Source: Fundidesulfovibrio soli (GTDB lineage Bacteria > Desulfobacterota > Desulfovibrionia > Desulfovibrionales > Desulfovibrionaceae). From it: 61,467 bases of DNA. The stretch lies in assembly GCF_022808695.1 (NCBI RefSeq), contig NZ_JAKZKW010000025.1, positions 1 to 61,467 on the forward strand, given 5' to 3'. Position 1 is the stretch's first letter. Each line of letters starts with the position of its first letter. The notes under the pieces are model-generated. The model made no database searches. It saw nothing but the letters and a program-made list of their open reading frames with translations, and was not told the origin of the DNA. A program made the position numbers and the translations under genes. Of this stretch, positions 44,783 through 53,700 are shown piece by piece.

Positions 44783-47278
44783 CTAGCAGGTCTCGTGCAC
44801 CGTGCGCGCGATCAGGTCGTTCTGCAGGTCCGGGGACAGGTCCACGAAGTAGGCGCTGTACCCGGCGATGCGCACGATGAGGTTGCGGTACTTTTCCGGG
44901 TCCTTCTGGGCTGCGATCAGGGTCTCGCGGTTGATCACGTTGAACTGCACGTGCCAGAGCTTCAGGTCGCAGAAGGTGCGGATGAAGGAGATCAGCTTGC
45001 GGGTGCCGTCGTCGCCCGCCAGGCACTTGGGCGTGAACTTGATGTTGAGCATCCTGGCCGCGCGCTCGCGGTAGCCGTAGTTCTTGGAGGTGTAGTTGGA
45101 GAGCAGCACCGCCGTGGGGCCGTTGACGTCCGCCCCGTGGGAGGCCGAGGAGCCGTCGGAGAGCGGCGTCCAGGAGCGGCGCCCGTTGGGCGTGGCGCTG
45201 ACCACCTTGCCGAAGGGCACATGGGAGGTGAAGGGCACGTAGCGCACGTCGTTGTTCATGCCCAGCTCCGGGGAGTACTTCTTGGCGTACTCCAGGGAGA
45301 GCAGGTCGATGTCCTTGGCGATGGAGTCGGCGAACTCGTCGTTGTTGCCGTAGCAGGGGGCGCTCTTGAGCAGGTGGCGCACATCCTCGCGGCCCTCGAA
45401 GTCGTTGTCCAGGGCTTCGAGCAGCTCGTCCATGCTCAGCTTACGGTCCTCGAAGACCAGCTTCTTGATGGCGGACAGGGAGTCCACCACGGTGCCGTAG
45501 CCGATGTATTCGAAGTAGCCGAAGTTCAGGCCCTCGGGGATCTGCGGGGTGTGCAGGTCCAGGCAGTGCTTCATGCACAGGTCGTGCAGCACGGAGCCCA
45601 TGGGCTGGGCGAAGTGCTGGGCGCGCAGGTTGATGATCACGTGCTGCTGGTAGAAGGCCGTCTTCAGGAACAGCTCATGCTGCCGGACGTAGGCGTTCCA
45701 GAACTCGTCCCAGGTCTTGAAGGAGCGCGGGTCGCCGGTCTCCACGCCCAGGGTCCTGTCTCCGTACTTCTTCATGCGCCCGTTGCGCAGGGCCATCTCC
45801 AGGGCTGCGGCGAAGTTGATGTAGGCTCCGCCCGAGGTGTAGGTGTCGCGGTTGGGCATTCGCGCCTCGGTGCAGCCGGACACGGCGTAGTCGTAGGCCT
45901 CCTCGAATGTCGCGCCCTTGGACACGTAGAGGGGGATGACCTCCTCGTCGTTGATCAGCTTGGGGAAGCCAGCGCCGTCCTTGATTGTCTCGGCCACTTC
46001 CCAGAGGTAGCGCTCGGGCGAGCGGGAGTGGATGCGCGCCGCAAGGTCCGGGTAGTGCAGCGGGAACTCGCGCTTGGACTTCAGGAACAGGTAGGTCAGC
46101 TCGTTGGTGGCGTCGCGCCCGTCGGGGGTCTGGCCTCCGATGGTCACGGCCTCCCAGTGGGCGTAGCCTTCGTTGAACGCGCCGCCCGTGGGGGAGATGT
46201 AGAGGTCGATGAACTGGGCCATGCCCACCCACATGCACTCCAGGAGCTCCACGGCCTTTTCCTCGGTGAGCAAACCCTCGGCCATGTCCTTCTGGTAGAA
46301 GGGGTAGAAATACTGGTCCATGCGCCCGTTGGAGATGATGGTGCCGGTCTTCTGCTCGATGCGCGAGAACATCTGGGTGAACCACTGGGACTGCACGGCC
46401 TCGTGGAAGGTGCGGGCCGGGTGCTCGGGCACGCGCTCGCAGATTTCGGCCATGGTCAGCAGCTCCTGCTTGCGCACGGGGTCGGACTCGGCGGCGGCGA
46501 CCTCGCGGGCCAGGGCCGCATGGCGGTTGGCCCAGTGCACGATGGCGTCGCACACGATGACCATGGCCTCCAGGAAGGGGCGCTTCTCCACATTGTCCAC
46601 GGGGCTCAGGGGGTCGAGCGTCTGGAGCTTGGCCAGGGCCTCGGCCTTGAGGCCGCCGAAACCGCGCTTGAGCACCTTGTCGTAGTCATGCACCCACTGG
46701 ATAGAGGAGCGGAAGGAGGCCGTCTCGTTGACCACGAAGCGGGAGGCCAGACCCTCGGGGTCGTCGTAGGTCAGCTTGTGCACGTCCGGGGGCAGGGCCT
46801 TGGCCAGCGCCTCGTGGAAGGTCTTGCCCTTCCAGTAGGGGGCGATCTCCTCGATGACCACCCTGGCGTCCTCCGGGGTGATGTAGGAGGGGGACTCCTT
46901 GCGCTTGGGCAGCTCCTCGATGGCCAGGCCCAGGAAGTCGCCGTCCAGTTCGGGGTAAAGGATGCCGTAGCGGCCCTGGCACCCGGCGCGCCCGGCCAGG
47001 AGCTGGTGGTCGTCGATGTAGACGGTCATGTTCTCGGCGATGTGCTTGAGAGCCTTGGCCCAGCGCAGCACCAGGGCCTGGCCCTCGGTCTGGCGCATGG
47101 ACTCGGTGAAGTACCGGGCCCTCTCCACGTCGATACGGGGCTTCAGGCCGTCGAAGCTCTCTAGGATGGTGAACACCCGGGGGTGGGTTGCGCGGAACTT
47201 GTCTTCCTTGCCTTCCATTCTGTCCTGGAGGCGCTGTTCGTGCGAGCTGTAGGCTTCGCAGCAGACGGGTTGCAACAT
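44783..47278 (-). CDS. islA: IslA, isethionate sulfite-lyase (glycyl radical enzyme)
   Basis: An 831-residue glycyl radical enzyme that cleaves isethionate to sulfite and acetaldehyde. Key residues described for Bilophila IslA are all present, each one position later: Arg190, Gln194 (189, 193), Trp375 (374), radical Cys469 in SGCTE (468), base Glu471 (470), Arg679 and Phe683 in RYVPF (678, 682). The glycyl loop [10 protein letters not shown] carries Gly806. No long N-terminal extension is seen, so targeting to the microcompartment must use another route or a short signal. ATG 47278 follows GGGAAG and gives the family length. A sigma-54 promoter lies ~100 bp upstream, and two palindromic activator sites farther up. 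Confidence 0.96.
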   Translation of the reverse strand: MLQPVCCEAYSSHEQRLQDRMEGKEDKFRATHPRVFTILESFDGLKPRIDVERARYFTESMRQTEGQALVLRWAKALKHIAENMTVYIDDHQLLAGRAGCQGRYGILYPELDGDFLGLAIEELPKRKESPSYITPEDARVVIEEIAPYWKGKTFHEALAKALPPDVHKLTYDDPEGLASRFVVNETASFRSSIQWVHDYDKVLKRGFGGLKAEALAKLQTLDPLSPVDNVEKRPFLEAMVIVCDAIVHWANRHAALAREVAAAESDPVRKQELLTMAEICERVPEHPARTFHEAVQSQWFTQMFSRIEQKTGTIISNGRMDQYFYPFYQKDMAEGLLTEEKAVELLECMWVGMAQFIDLYISPTGGAFNEGYAHWEAVTIGGQTPDGRDATNELTYLFLKSKREFPLHYPDLAARIHSRSPERYLWEVAETIKDGAGFPKLINDEEVIPLYVSKGATFEEAYDYAVSGCTEARMPNRDTYTSGGAYINFAAALEMALRNGRMKKYGDRTLGVETGDPRSFKTWDEFWNAYVRQHELFLKTAFYQQHVIINLRAQHFAQPMGSVLHDLCMKHCLDLHTPQIPEGLNFGYFEYIGYGTVVDSLSAIKKLVFEDRKLSMDELLEALDNDFEGREDVRHLLKSAPCYGNNDEFADSIAKDIDLLSLEYAKKYSPELGMNNDVRYVPFTSHVPFGKVVSATPNGRRSWTPLSDGSSASHGADVNGPTAVLLSNYTSKNYGYRERAARMLNIKFTPKCLAGDDGTRKLISFIRTFCDLKLWHVQFNVINRETLIAAQKDPEKYRNLIVRIAGYSAYFVDLSPDLQNDLIARTVHETC

Positions 47279-47373
47279 GGTTCTTCCCTCGTGTCGACGT
47301 GTTGGTTTCGCTCGGGTCTGGATCGCCGGGGGGCAGCATCCAGGCGGTGCGTGTTCGGCTCGAGCGGGGGATA

Positions 47374-47387
47374 GCAACGCGTATGCC
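47374..47387 (-). promoter_or_regulatory. Sigma-54 promoter of islAB
   Basis: On the minus strand GGCATACGCGTTGC has GG and GC separated by exactly 10 bases, within CCGGCATACGCGTTGCTAT, close to the TGGCAC-N5-TTGCT consensus. The start would be near 47362, giving an ~84-nt leader. The activator gene and two upstream palindromes lie on the far side. The 498-bp gap to the activator stop holds no gene; AATCAA at 47533-47538 is a weak IHF candidate between palindromes and promoter. Confidence 0.8.
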
Positions 47388-47644
47388 GGAACCGCGACCA
47401 GGCGGGCGGCTGGAGGGCCGTTTTTGCTTGTTTGCCCTGTGATTGCAGATTGTTAAGTATCTGCACGATCTTTTCGGGGCATTTTTCTGGTCGGACGGGG
47501 GAGGGTGGGCCGAAGCGGGGTGGCCCAGGATTAATCAAATCATACCAAGACGTTAAGATGTTGGGGTGGATTGGGGGTGCCCCCCGCGCACGCGGAGCCC
47601 GGGCTGCTCCGGCGCGCCCCCAGGCGGGGTGACGCACCCGAGGT

Positions 47645-47660
47645 GCTGCATAATTGCAAC
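47645..47660. promoter_or_regulatory. Activator-binding palindrome, islA side (distal copy 1)
   Basis: GCTGCA-TAAT-TGCAAC matches the GTTGCA-N4-TGCAAC palindrome with one mismatch. It is about 270-285 bp upstream of the predicted islA start of transcription, a normal place for a sigma-54 enhancer. Confidence 0.7.
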
Positions 47661-47711
47661 CTCAGGAGGTCGTTGTTGGCGAATATAAACTATTCTAGCG
47701 TGTTAGAGAAT

Positions 47712-47727
47712 GTTGCAAAAATGCAAC
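47712..47727. promoter_or_regulatory. Activator-binding palindrome, islA side (copy 2)
   Basis: GTTGCA-AAAA-TGCAAC is a perfect 6-4-6 palindrome, 52 bp from the end of copy 1, or 67 bp centre to centre. It is one of three perfect copies in this locus. Confidence 0.8.
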
Positions 47728-47776
47728 ATGGTGCATTTATCAACCACTTCATTCTGTGACGCGCCAGGGGACCCGC

Positions 47777-49198
47777 TCAGCCTGGTTGCTCGTCGTTCAT
47801 GTGCAGCTTGCGGAAGATGGTGGTCCTGTTGACCCCGAACATCCTGGCCACCTTGGTCACGGAGCCGTGGGCCTCCAGGGCGTCCCGGATCAGGCCGCGC
47901 TCGATTTCGGCCATGATCTCCTTGAGGGGCCTGCCCGCGGCGTTGTCGATGTGGCAGGCCAGTGAGGCGGCCAGCACCGTGGGTTTCTGGTCGTCCAGCA
48001 TGGCTCCGGGCAGGTCGCCCAACTCCACCACGTCTTTCTCGCAGGTGATGACCAGGCTCTGGATCATGTTCTCCAGTTCGCGCACGTTGCCCGGCCAGCG
48101 GTAGTTCTTCATGGCCTCCTCCACGGCGTGGGACAGCACCAGGCGCTTGCGGTAGCGGGCCGTGAACCGCTCCAGGAAGGTGCGCGTCAGGGGCAGGATG
48201 TCCTCTGGGCGGTCGCGCAGGGGCGGGATGTTCAGCACGGCAACCCGCAGCCGGTAGTAGAGGTCGCTGCGGAAGGTGCCTTTGCGCACCTCCTCGGCCA
48301 GGTCCCGGTTGGTGGCGGCCACGATGCGCACGTCCACCTTCTTGGCCTGGGTGGAGCCCACCCGGACCACCTCCTGGTCCTGGAGCACGCGCAAAAGCTT
48401 GGACTGCATGATCTGGGGCAGCTCCCCGATCTCGTCCAGGAAGATGGTCCCTTTGTCGGCCAACTCGAAAAAGCCGATCTTGCCCTTGGTCAGCGCGCCT
48501 GAAAAGGCCCCGGGCACATAGCCGAACAGCTCGGACTCGATCAGGTTCTCGGGGATCGAGGCGCAGTCCACCTTGAAGAACGGCCTGTCGTGCCGGGAGG
48601 ACAGGCCGTGCATCTTACGCGCGACCACGTCCTTGCCGACGCCGGTTTCCCCGAGCAGCAGCACGGTGGCGTCGGTCGGCGCGATGCGCTGGATCTGTTC
48701 CACCAGGCGGGTCATCACCGCGCTCGTGACGACGATGGGCGTCTGCTGGGTCTTGGCTTTGTTGAAATAGTCGAAATTCTTATGGTATTTTTCGATGAGT
48801 TCGCGCTGCTCCGCGATCTGGTCCTTCATTTGCGACATCATGGTGATGTCGCGGGCGTAGGTGACCACCAGGGTGACGGCTCCCTCCTCGTCGAAGATCG
48901 GATAGCCGCTGAGCACCATGCGCCGGTCGTGCATGTTGGTCTGCACGCGGGTCACGGGCTTGCCCGTGGCCACGATCTCCGGGTTCAGGGCCGTGTTGTA
49001 CACCCCGCTCTTCTTGAGCTCGCGCACGTTGCGCCCGAGGATGTCCTCGCGTTTGAGGCCCGTGAGCTTCTCGTACATGGTGTTGACCTTGAGGGTCACC
49101 CCGTCCCTGTCCGTGATGTAGACCCCATCCCCCAGAGTATCGAGAATGCTGTCCATGTGCGCGCTCAGCAGCGTGTCTATGAAGTCGTCCTTGCTCAT
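47777..49198 (-). CDS. Sigma-54-dependent activator with PAS sensor
   Basis: A 473-residue enhancer-binding protein. A PAS domain (about 12-118, ILDTLGDGVYITDRDGVTLKVN) is followed by a short coiled segment (120-150) and the AAA+ domain: Walker A GETGVGKD (183-190), the sigma-54 contact loop GAFSGA (230-235, Ser where Thr is usual), Walker B FLDEIGEL (253-260), and the Arg-finger region SDLYYRLRVAVL. A Fis-type helix-turn-helix ends the protein (VTKVARMFGVNRTTIFRKL). It lies between islA and the transporter/BMC operon; both arms have sigma-54 promoters and the same palindromes, so it is the likely activator of both. The inducer may be the sulfonate itself or a product sensed by the PAS domain. 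Confidence 0.94.
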   Translation of the reverse strand: MSKDDFIDTLLSAHMDSILDTLGDGVYITDRDGVTLKVNTMYEKLTGLKREDILGRNVRELKKSGVYNTALNPEIVATGKPVTRVQTNMHDRRMVLSGYPIFDEEGAVTLVVTYARDITMMSQMKDQIAEQRELIEKYHKNFDYFNKAKTQQTPIVVTSAVMTRLVEQIQRIAPTDATVLLLGETGVGKDVVARKMHGLSSRHDRPFFKVDCASIPENLIESELFGYVPGAFSGALTKGKIGFFELADKGTIFLDEIGELPQIMQSKLLRVLQDQEVVRVGSTQAKKVDVRIVAATNRDLAEEVRKGTFRSDLYYRLRVAVLNIPPLRDRPEDILPLTRTFLERFTARYRKRLVLSHAVEEAMKNYRWPGNVRELENMIQSLVITCEKDVVELGDLPGAMLDDQKPTVLAASLACHIDNAAGRPLKEIMAEIERGLIRDALEAHGSVTKVARMFGVNRTTIFRKLHMNDEQPG

Positions 49199-49412
49199 GT
49201 CGGGCGTCCCTCGCGATCTATGGCGAAAACGGTTGCGGACCCGTAACGCGCATTGGGTCCTTGCAAGGCCCGTGCGCCGGGGAACGGGCGGGCCGGAGGG
49301 CCGCCTGGCTTTTCAGCGGCCTGGAATCACGTGATTAAAATCGCGCAGCTTTTGGATGGGCCCTTCTCCCGGTTGGGACACTCACCCAAGGCCGTTGCAG
49401 TATCGCATCATT

Positions 49413-49428
49413 GTTGCACTTGTGCAAC
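49413..49428. promoter_or_regulatory. Activator-binding palindrome, transporter side (copy 1)
   Basis: GTTGCA-CTTG-TGCAAC is a perfect 6-4-6 palindrome about 220 bp upstream of the predicted transporter transcription start. A degenerate copy (GTTGCA-GTAT-CGCATC) lies directly before it at 49394-49409. The intergenic gap 49199-49824 (626 bp) holds no gene. Confidence 0.8.
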
Positions 49429-49494
49429 CTGGCGCAGTCGCGAGGACCGGGCTTGTGAAAAATGCTACAATAAGAAAAGTACTGAACAGCAGCC

Positions 49495-49510
49495 GTTGCA
49501 AGTATGCAAC
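49495..49510. promoter_or_regulatory. Activator-binding palindrome, transporter side (copy 2)
   Basis: GTTGCA-AGTA-TGCAAC is a perfect 6-4-6 palindrome about 140 bp upstream of the predicted start. The 82-bp centre spacing from copy 1 is close to eight helical turns. Confidence 0.8.
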
Positions 49511-49618
49511 ACCTGGGCCTGAGGGGCTCATAGGCTTATCCAAAACTAGGGGGCGGAGTGCCCGGCAATCCAGCATCCGTGCGCATTGAGTCGAGATTCC
49601 TGAACTGTTGTGGGAGTT

Positions 49619-49632
49619 GGTATCAGATTTGC
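49619..49632 (+). promoter_or_regulatory. Sigma-54 promoter of the transporter/BMC operon
   Basis: GGTATCAGATTTGC, within TTGGTATCAGATTTGCT, has GG and GC separated by exactly 10 bases. Transcription should begin near 49644, about 180 bases before the first start codon. No other -24/-12 match was seen in this gap. Confidence 0.8.
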
Positions 49633-49824
49633 TCTCCTGGTTTTCGTCGCAACAGGCCTGGGCGTCGATAGGCGCTCATTCTGGTGGCGGAGTAACAGCA
49701 TAAAACAGGAGATTGCTCCTGCATTGTGAGTGTGAGGGCGCTCCGAACCTCATCCGGCGCAAGCCGGAGGGCCGGAGCAGAGCGGCCCGCGCAGCGGGTC
49801 TGGCCGTGTACCGAAGGAGGCATC

Positions 49825-50937
49825 ATGCACGTGTATCGTCGTATCTTCGGCTTTTTGGCTTTGCTCATGTTTCTGGTATCCACCCCGTCTTACGCGGAGA
49901 AGTTCGTCGTAGGCTACCAGCCCTACGACACAATCTCTTACCAGGCGATCATCAACTCCGAGCTCGGCCTTTGGAAGCAGTACGTGCCCAAGGGCACCGA
50001 AATCGAGTTCCAGGGCGCGCTGCAGGGCACGGTGGTGGCCAACAACATGTTGGCCGACAAGGCCCACATCGGCTACATGAGCGTGATGCCCGCCACCATC
50101 CTCTGCTCCAAGCCGGAGCAGGCCGAGATCAAGATGGTCGCCACCGCGGGCATGTCCGAAGGCACCCGCTGCTCCCTGGTGCTGGTGCGCAAGGACGCCC
50201 CCCAGTTCAAGAGCAACGAGGAGCTGGCCCGCTGGCTGGACGGCAAGGTCGTGGCCGCGCCCAAGGGCAGCGCCTCGGACCAATACCTGCTCAAGTTCTT
50301 CGAGAAGTACAACGTCAAGCCCGCTGAGTATCTGAACCAGTCCATCGAGGTCATCGGCACCAACTTCCGCATCGGCAAGCTCGACGCCGCCTCCCTGTGG
50401 GAGCCCACGCTCTCCCGCGTGGCCACGGACGTGGGCGAAGGCGTCGCGCGCATCGTGGCCGACGGCCGCGCCTGCGACAACCCGGACCTGGGCATGGTGG
50501 TGATGCGCAAGGACTTCATGGAGAAGCACCCCGAAGTGGCCAAGGGCTACCTGCGCTCCGAACTGGAAGCCCAGCGCTATCTGCTCGACCCCAAGAACTG
50601 GTCGAACGTCATCGACATGGTCTCCAAGCACGCCACCGGCGTGCCCAAGCGGGTGCTCTGGTACTCGATCTACGGCCAGGTTCCCTCCGACTCCAAGGAG
50701 CCGGTGCGCGAGTGGAAGTCCTTCTACTTCAACGAGCGCGAGAAGCTGAACATCGCCGAAGTGGCCCCCTTCCTGCTCAAGGACAAGCGCATCAAGGAAG
50801 TCCCCAAGCCCGGCACCGTGGATGATTCCCTGGCCCGGCAGGTGTTCAAGGAAGCCGGATACACCCCGGTGAGCGCCACCGTCACCCTGGGAGACATCAA
50901 GGGCGCCCCCGCCAGCGCCTGCCCCTTCAAGGATTAG
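49825..50937 (+). CDS. ABC transporter substrate-binding protein (sulfonate/taurine-like)
   Basis: A 370-residue periplasmic binding protein of the SsuA/TauA/NMT1-like class. The signal peptide is MHVYRRIFGFLALLMFLVSTPSYA. The fold starts KFVVGYQPYDTISYQAIINS, and LADKAHIGYMSVMPATILC and GKVVAAPKGSASDQYLLKFFEKYNV are typical ligand-pocket strands. It is larger than TauA (~320) because of a C-terminal extension ending in ACPFKD. It is the only binding protein for the two permeases and two ATPases that follow. Given islA next door, isethionate or another C2 sulfonate is the likely ligand. ATG 49825 follows AAGGAGG. The 162-bp gap to the next gene shows no other feature. Confidence 0.88.
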   Translation: MHVYRRIFGFLALLMFLVSTPSYAEKFVVGYQPYDTISYQAIINSELGLWKQYVPKGTEIEFQGALQGTVVANNMLADKAHIGYMSVMPATILCSKPEQAEIKMVATAGMSEGTRCSLVLVRKDAPQFKSNEELARWLDGKVVAAPKGSASDQYLLKFFEKYNVKPAEYLNQSIEVIGTNFRIGKLDAASLWEPTLSRVATDVGEGVARIVADGRACDNPDLGMVVMRKDFMEKHPEVAKGYLRSELEAQRYLLDPKNWSNVIDMVSKHATGVPKRVLWYSIYGQVPSDSKEPVREWKSFYFNEREKLNIAEVAPFLLKDKRIKEVPKPGTVDDSLARQVFKEAGYTPVSATVTLGDIKGAPASACPFKD

Positions 50938-51099
50938 CCCCTGGGCCGCGAGGCCCTGACATGTCCGCCCCGGTGCGCGCGGCCCGAGCCGCGCCCACCA
51001 GGGCAGGGCCACCGTCTCTTGCGGCGCGAGCCACAGCGGCCACGGCACAGGAAACAGCCCCGGACCGATTCCGGGCAACGACAAGGTGGAGGCTCTTCC

Positions 51100-52002
51100 G
51101 TGACCAACGCAACAGCTACAACAGCGGCAACCCCGACCACTGTGACCGCGCCGGCGGAGCAGGGCGGCGCGCCGAGCTCCTGGCAGATCACCCTGTTCAG
51201 CCTCAAGCAGTGGCTCAAGAGCCCGAGCCCGTATCTGAACGTCCTGGGCATCGTCGGCTTCATCGTTTTCTGGTACCTGGCCACGGAGCGCTTCAAGCTG
51301 CCCTGGTTCAACAAGCTGCCCGGACCGGTGGCCGTCTTCCAGGAGTGGGTCTCCCGCGATCCGTCCTACGGCATCTCCATCTACTCCCCGGAGTACTACC
51401 ACCACATCTTCACCAGCATCTGGCGCGTGCTCCAGGCCTTCATCCTGGCCACGGTGCTGGGCGTGCCCATCGGGCTGTTCATGGGCTGGAAGAAGACCTT
51501 CAAGGACTACACCTTCCCCCTGCTGGAGACCCTGCGCCCCATCCCCATGCTGGCCTGGGTGCCGCTCTCCATCCTGATGTGGCCGGGGCGCGAGGCCTCG
51601 ATCATCTTCCTGACCTTCCTGGGCTCCTTCTTCGCCACGGTGCTGAACACCCTGCTGGGCGTGGAGTCCATCGACGAGGTCTACTTCCGGGCGGCCAGCT
51701 CGCTCGGGGCCAAGCCGCGCCAGGTATTCTTCAAGGTCATCCTGCCGGGCTCGCTGCCCTTCATCTTCACGGGCCTGCAGATCAGCATGGGCTTCGCCTG
51801 GTTCTCCCTGGTGGCCGGCGAGATGCTGGCCGGCGAATACGGGCTCGGCTACCTGATCTGGAACTCGTTCATCATGGTGCAGTACCCGGTCATCGTCATC
51901 GCCATGGTCACCCTGGGGGTGATCGGCGGATTCTCCAGCTCGCTCATCCGCATGGTGGGCGACAGGCTGATGCAATGGAAAGTCAGGGAGGCCGCGCGAT
52001 GA
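51100..52002 (+). CDS. ABC transporter permease 1 (SsuC/TauC-like)
   Basis: A 300-residue permease with about six membrane segments. The cytoplasmic coupling loop FRAASSLGAKPRQVFFKVILPGSLPFI is the EAA motif. The Thr/Ala-rich first 25 residues are probably cytoplasmic. GTG 51100 is chosen because GGAGG lies upstream and the family begins after it. Its stop overlaps the start of ATPase 1 (ATGA), showing coupling. Confidence 0.92.
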   Translation: MTNATATTAATPTTVTAPAEQGGAPSSWQITLFSLKQWLKSPSPYLNVLGIVGFIVFWYLATERFKLPWFNKLPGPVAVFQEWVSRDPSYGISIYSPEYYHHIFTSIWRVLQAFILATVLGVPIGLFMGWKKTFKDYTFPLLETLRPIPMLAWVPLSILMWPGREASIIFLTFLGSFFATVLNTLLGVESIDEVYFRAASSLGAKPRQVFFKVILPGSLPFIFTGLQISMGFAWFSLVAGEMLAGEYGLGYLIWNSFIMVQYPVIVIAMVTLGVIGGFSSSLIRMVGDRLMQWKVREAAR

Positions 52003-52847
52003 ACACCGCCGAAAAGATTGCGACGGATGAGCGGGGGCGCATCAGCATCCGCAACGTGACCAAGGTGTACGACCCCGACGGGGCCAAGGTCCTGGCCGTG
52101 GACAACTGCTCCATGGAGATCGAGGCGGGCGAGTTCTGCGTGGTCGTCGGGCCTTCGGGCTGCGGCAAGACCACCCTTCTGAACGCCATCGCCGGGTTCC
52201 ACGGCATCAGCTCCGGCGAGATCCTCCTGGACGGCGAGCTGCTCTGCAGCGGCCAGAAGCGGGCCCAGCCCGGCTCGGACAGGATCGTGGTCTTTCAGAA
52301 CGGGGCGCTCTTCCCCTGGTACACCGTGCTCGAGAACGTGACCTTCGGCCCGGTGGTCCAGGGCGGCGTGAACGAGAAGGACGCCAAGGACAAGGCCCGT
52401 GCCATGCTCGGCCAGATGGGCCTGGAGGGCATCGAGAACAACTACCCCAGCGAGATCTCCTCCGGCATGCGCCGGCGCGTGGAGATCGCCCGGGCCATGA
52501 TGAACGACCCCAGTGTCCTGCTGCTGGACGAGCCCTTCCGGGCCATGGACGCCCTGACCAAGACGGTGGTCCACCAGTTCCTGCTCGACGTCTACGACAA
52601 GAGCAAGAAGACCGTGTTCTTCATCACCCACGATCTGGAGGAGGCCATCTTCCTGGGCTCCAAGGTCTACATCATGACCACCCGCCCGGCGCAGATCAAG
52701 ACCGTCCTCAACGTGGACATCCCCCGTCCCCGCGACTTCCGCGCTCTCTCCTCGGCCACCTACATCAGGCTGAAGAAGGAGTGCATCGAGGCCGTGCACG
52801 AGGAGGCCCTCAAGGCCTTCAAGGCCGGCGAGCGGGAAATGGCCTGA
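51999..52847 (+). CDS. ABC transporter ATPase 1 (degenerate signature)
   Basis: A 282-residue nucleotide-binding subunit of the SsuB/TauB group. Walker A GPSGCGKTT, Q-loop VVFQNGALFPW, Walker B LLLDEP and H-loop ITHDLEEA (His211) are normal. The signature is ISSGMRRR (residues 153-157 ISSGM) in place of LSGGM. ATPase 2 has the complementary defect, so together they would form one good and one poor ATP site. It overlaps permease 1 by 4 bp. Confidence 0.93.
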   Translation: MNTAEKIATDERGRISIRNVTKVYDPDGAKVLAVDNCSMEIEAGEFCVVVGPSGCGKTTLLNAIAGFHGISSGEILLDGELLCSGQKRAQPGSDRIVVFQNGALFPWYTVLENVTFGPVVQGGVNEKDAKDKARAMLGQMGLEGIENNYPSEISSGMRRRVEIARAMMNDPSVLLLDEPFRAMDALTKTVVHQFLLDVYDKSKKTVFFITHDLEEAIFLGSKVYIMTTRPAQIKTVLNVDIPRPRDFRALSSATYIRLKKECIEAVHEEALKAFKAGEREMA

Positions 52848-52881
52848 CGGATCGGTCCTTTTCACATCGGAGACAGTCGCC

Positions 52882-53688
52882 ATGGCAACAGCCAGCAGCC
52901 AGCAGTTCAATTGGGTGAAATTCAGGAAGAGTGTCTTCAGCCTGACCACGGGGCGAGGCATCGCGGCCATCATCATCTTCACGGTGCTCTGGGAAATGTG
53001 TTCGCGGCTCGGCGTGCCGATCATCGGCAACGTGCCCCCGCCCTCCGCGGTCCTGGCGGCCCTGGGCAAGCAACTGGTCAGCCCGGCCTACTGGATGTCC
53101 TGGCTGGACAGCTTCGTGCGCATCCTCACCGGCTTCGCCATCGCCCAGGTGCTTGGCATCCCGCTGGGGCTGCTGCTGGGCGTGAACCGCACCGCGCGCG
53201 AACTGATCTACCCGATCTTCGAGATCATGCGCCCCATACCTCCCCTGGCCTGGGTGCCCATCGCGGTGATCTTCTGGCCCACCACGGAGCTCTCCATGAT
53301 GTTCGTGACCTTCCTGGGGGCCTTCTTCACCGTGGTGCTGAACATCGTTGGCGGCGCCAGCAGCATCGACCTGCGCTACATCCGCGCGGCCCATTCCCTG
53401 GGCTCCTCGCGCTCGGACATCTTCTGGCGGGTGATGCTCCCGGCCACCCTGCCCAGCATCGTGGTGGGCATGACCGTGGGCATGGGCATCACCTGGGCGG
53501 TGGTGGTGGCGGCGGAGATGATCGCCAGCCGCTCGGGCCTGGGCTTCCTGACCTGGCGGGCCTACGTGGCGGGCGAATATCCCCTGATCATCATCGGCAT
53601 GATGAGCATCGGCATCGCGGGCTACGTGTCCTCGGCCCTCATCCGCATGATCGGCAGCCGCCTGACCCCCTGGCTGCGGACCTTCTAA
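52882..53688 (+). CDS. ABC transporter permease 2 (SsuC/TauC-like)
   Basis: A 268-residue permease with about six membrane segments and the coupling loop IRAAHSLGSSRSDIFWRVMLPATLPSI. It is related to permease 1 in layout but clearly different in sequence, so it is a distinct subunit, not a recent copy. ATG 52882 follows GGAGA. Confidence 0.92.
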   Translation: MATASSQQFNWVKFRKSVFSLTTGRGIAAIIIFTVLWEMCSRLGVPIIGNVPPPSAVLAALGKQLVSPAYWMSWLDSFVRILTGFAIAQVLGIPLGLLLGVNRTARELIYPIFEIMRPIPPLAWVPIAVIFWPTTELSMMFVTFLGAFFTVVLNIVGGASSIDLRYIRAAHSLGSSRSDIFWRVMLPATLPSIVVGMTVGMGITWAVVVAAEMIASRSGLGFLTWRAYVAGEYPLIIIGMMSIGIAGYVSSALIRMIGSRLTPWLRTF

Positions 53689-53700
53689 GGAGCACCATCC

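Noticed and set aside
44783-47278. Choline trimethylamine-lyase, glycerol dehydratase or pyruvate formate-lyase as identity of the glycyl radical enzyme
   Set aside because: The substrate-binding set (Arg190, Gln194, Trp375, Arg679, Phe683 around Cys469/Glu471) matches isethionate lyase position by position, and the long N-terminal extension of compartment choline lyases is absent.
49221-49237. Possible sigma-54 promoter TGGCGAAAACGGTTGCG near the activator start
   Set aside because: GG and GC are separated by 11 bases, not 10, and it points to no suitable start; the match at 49619 is exact.
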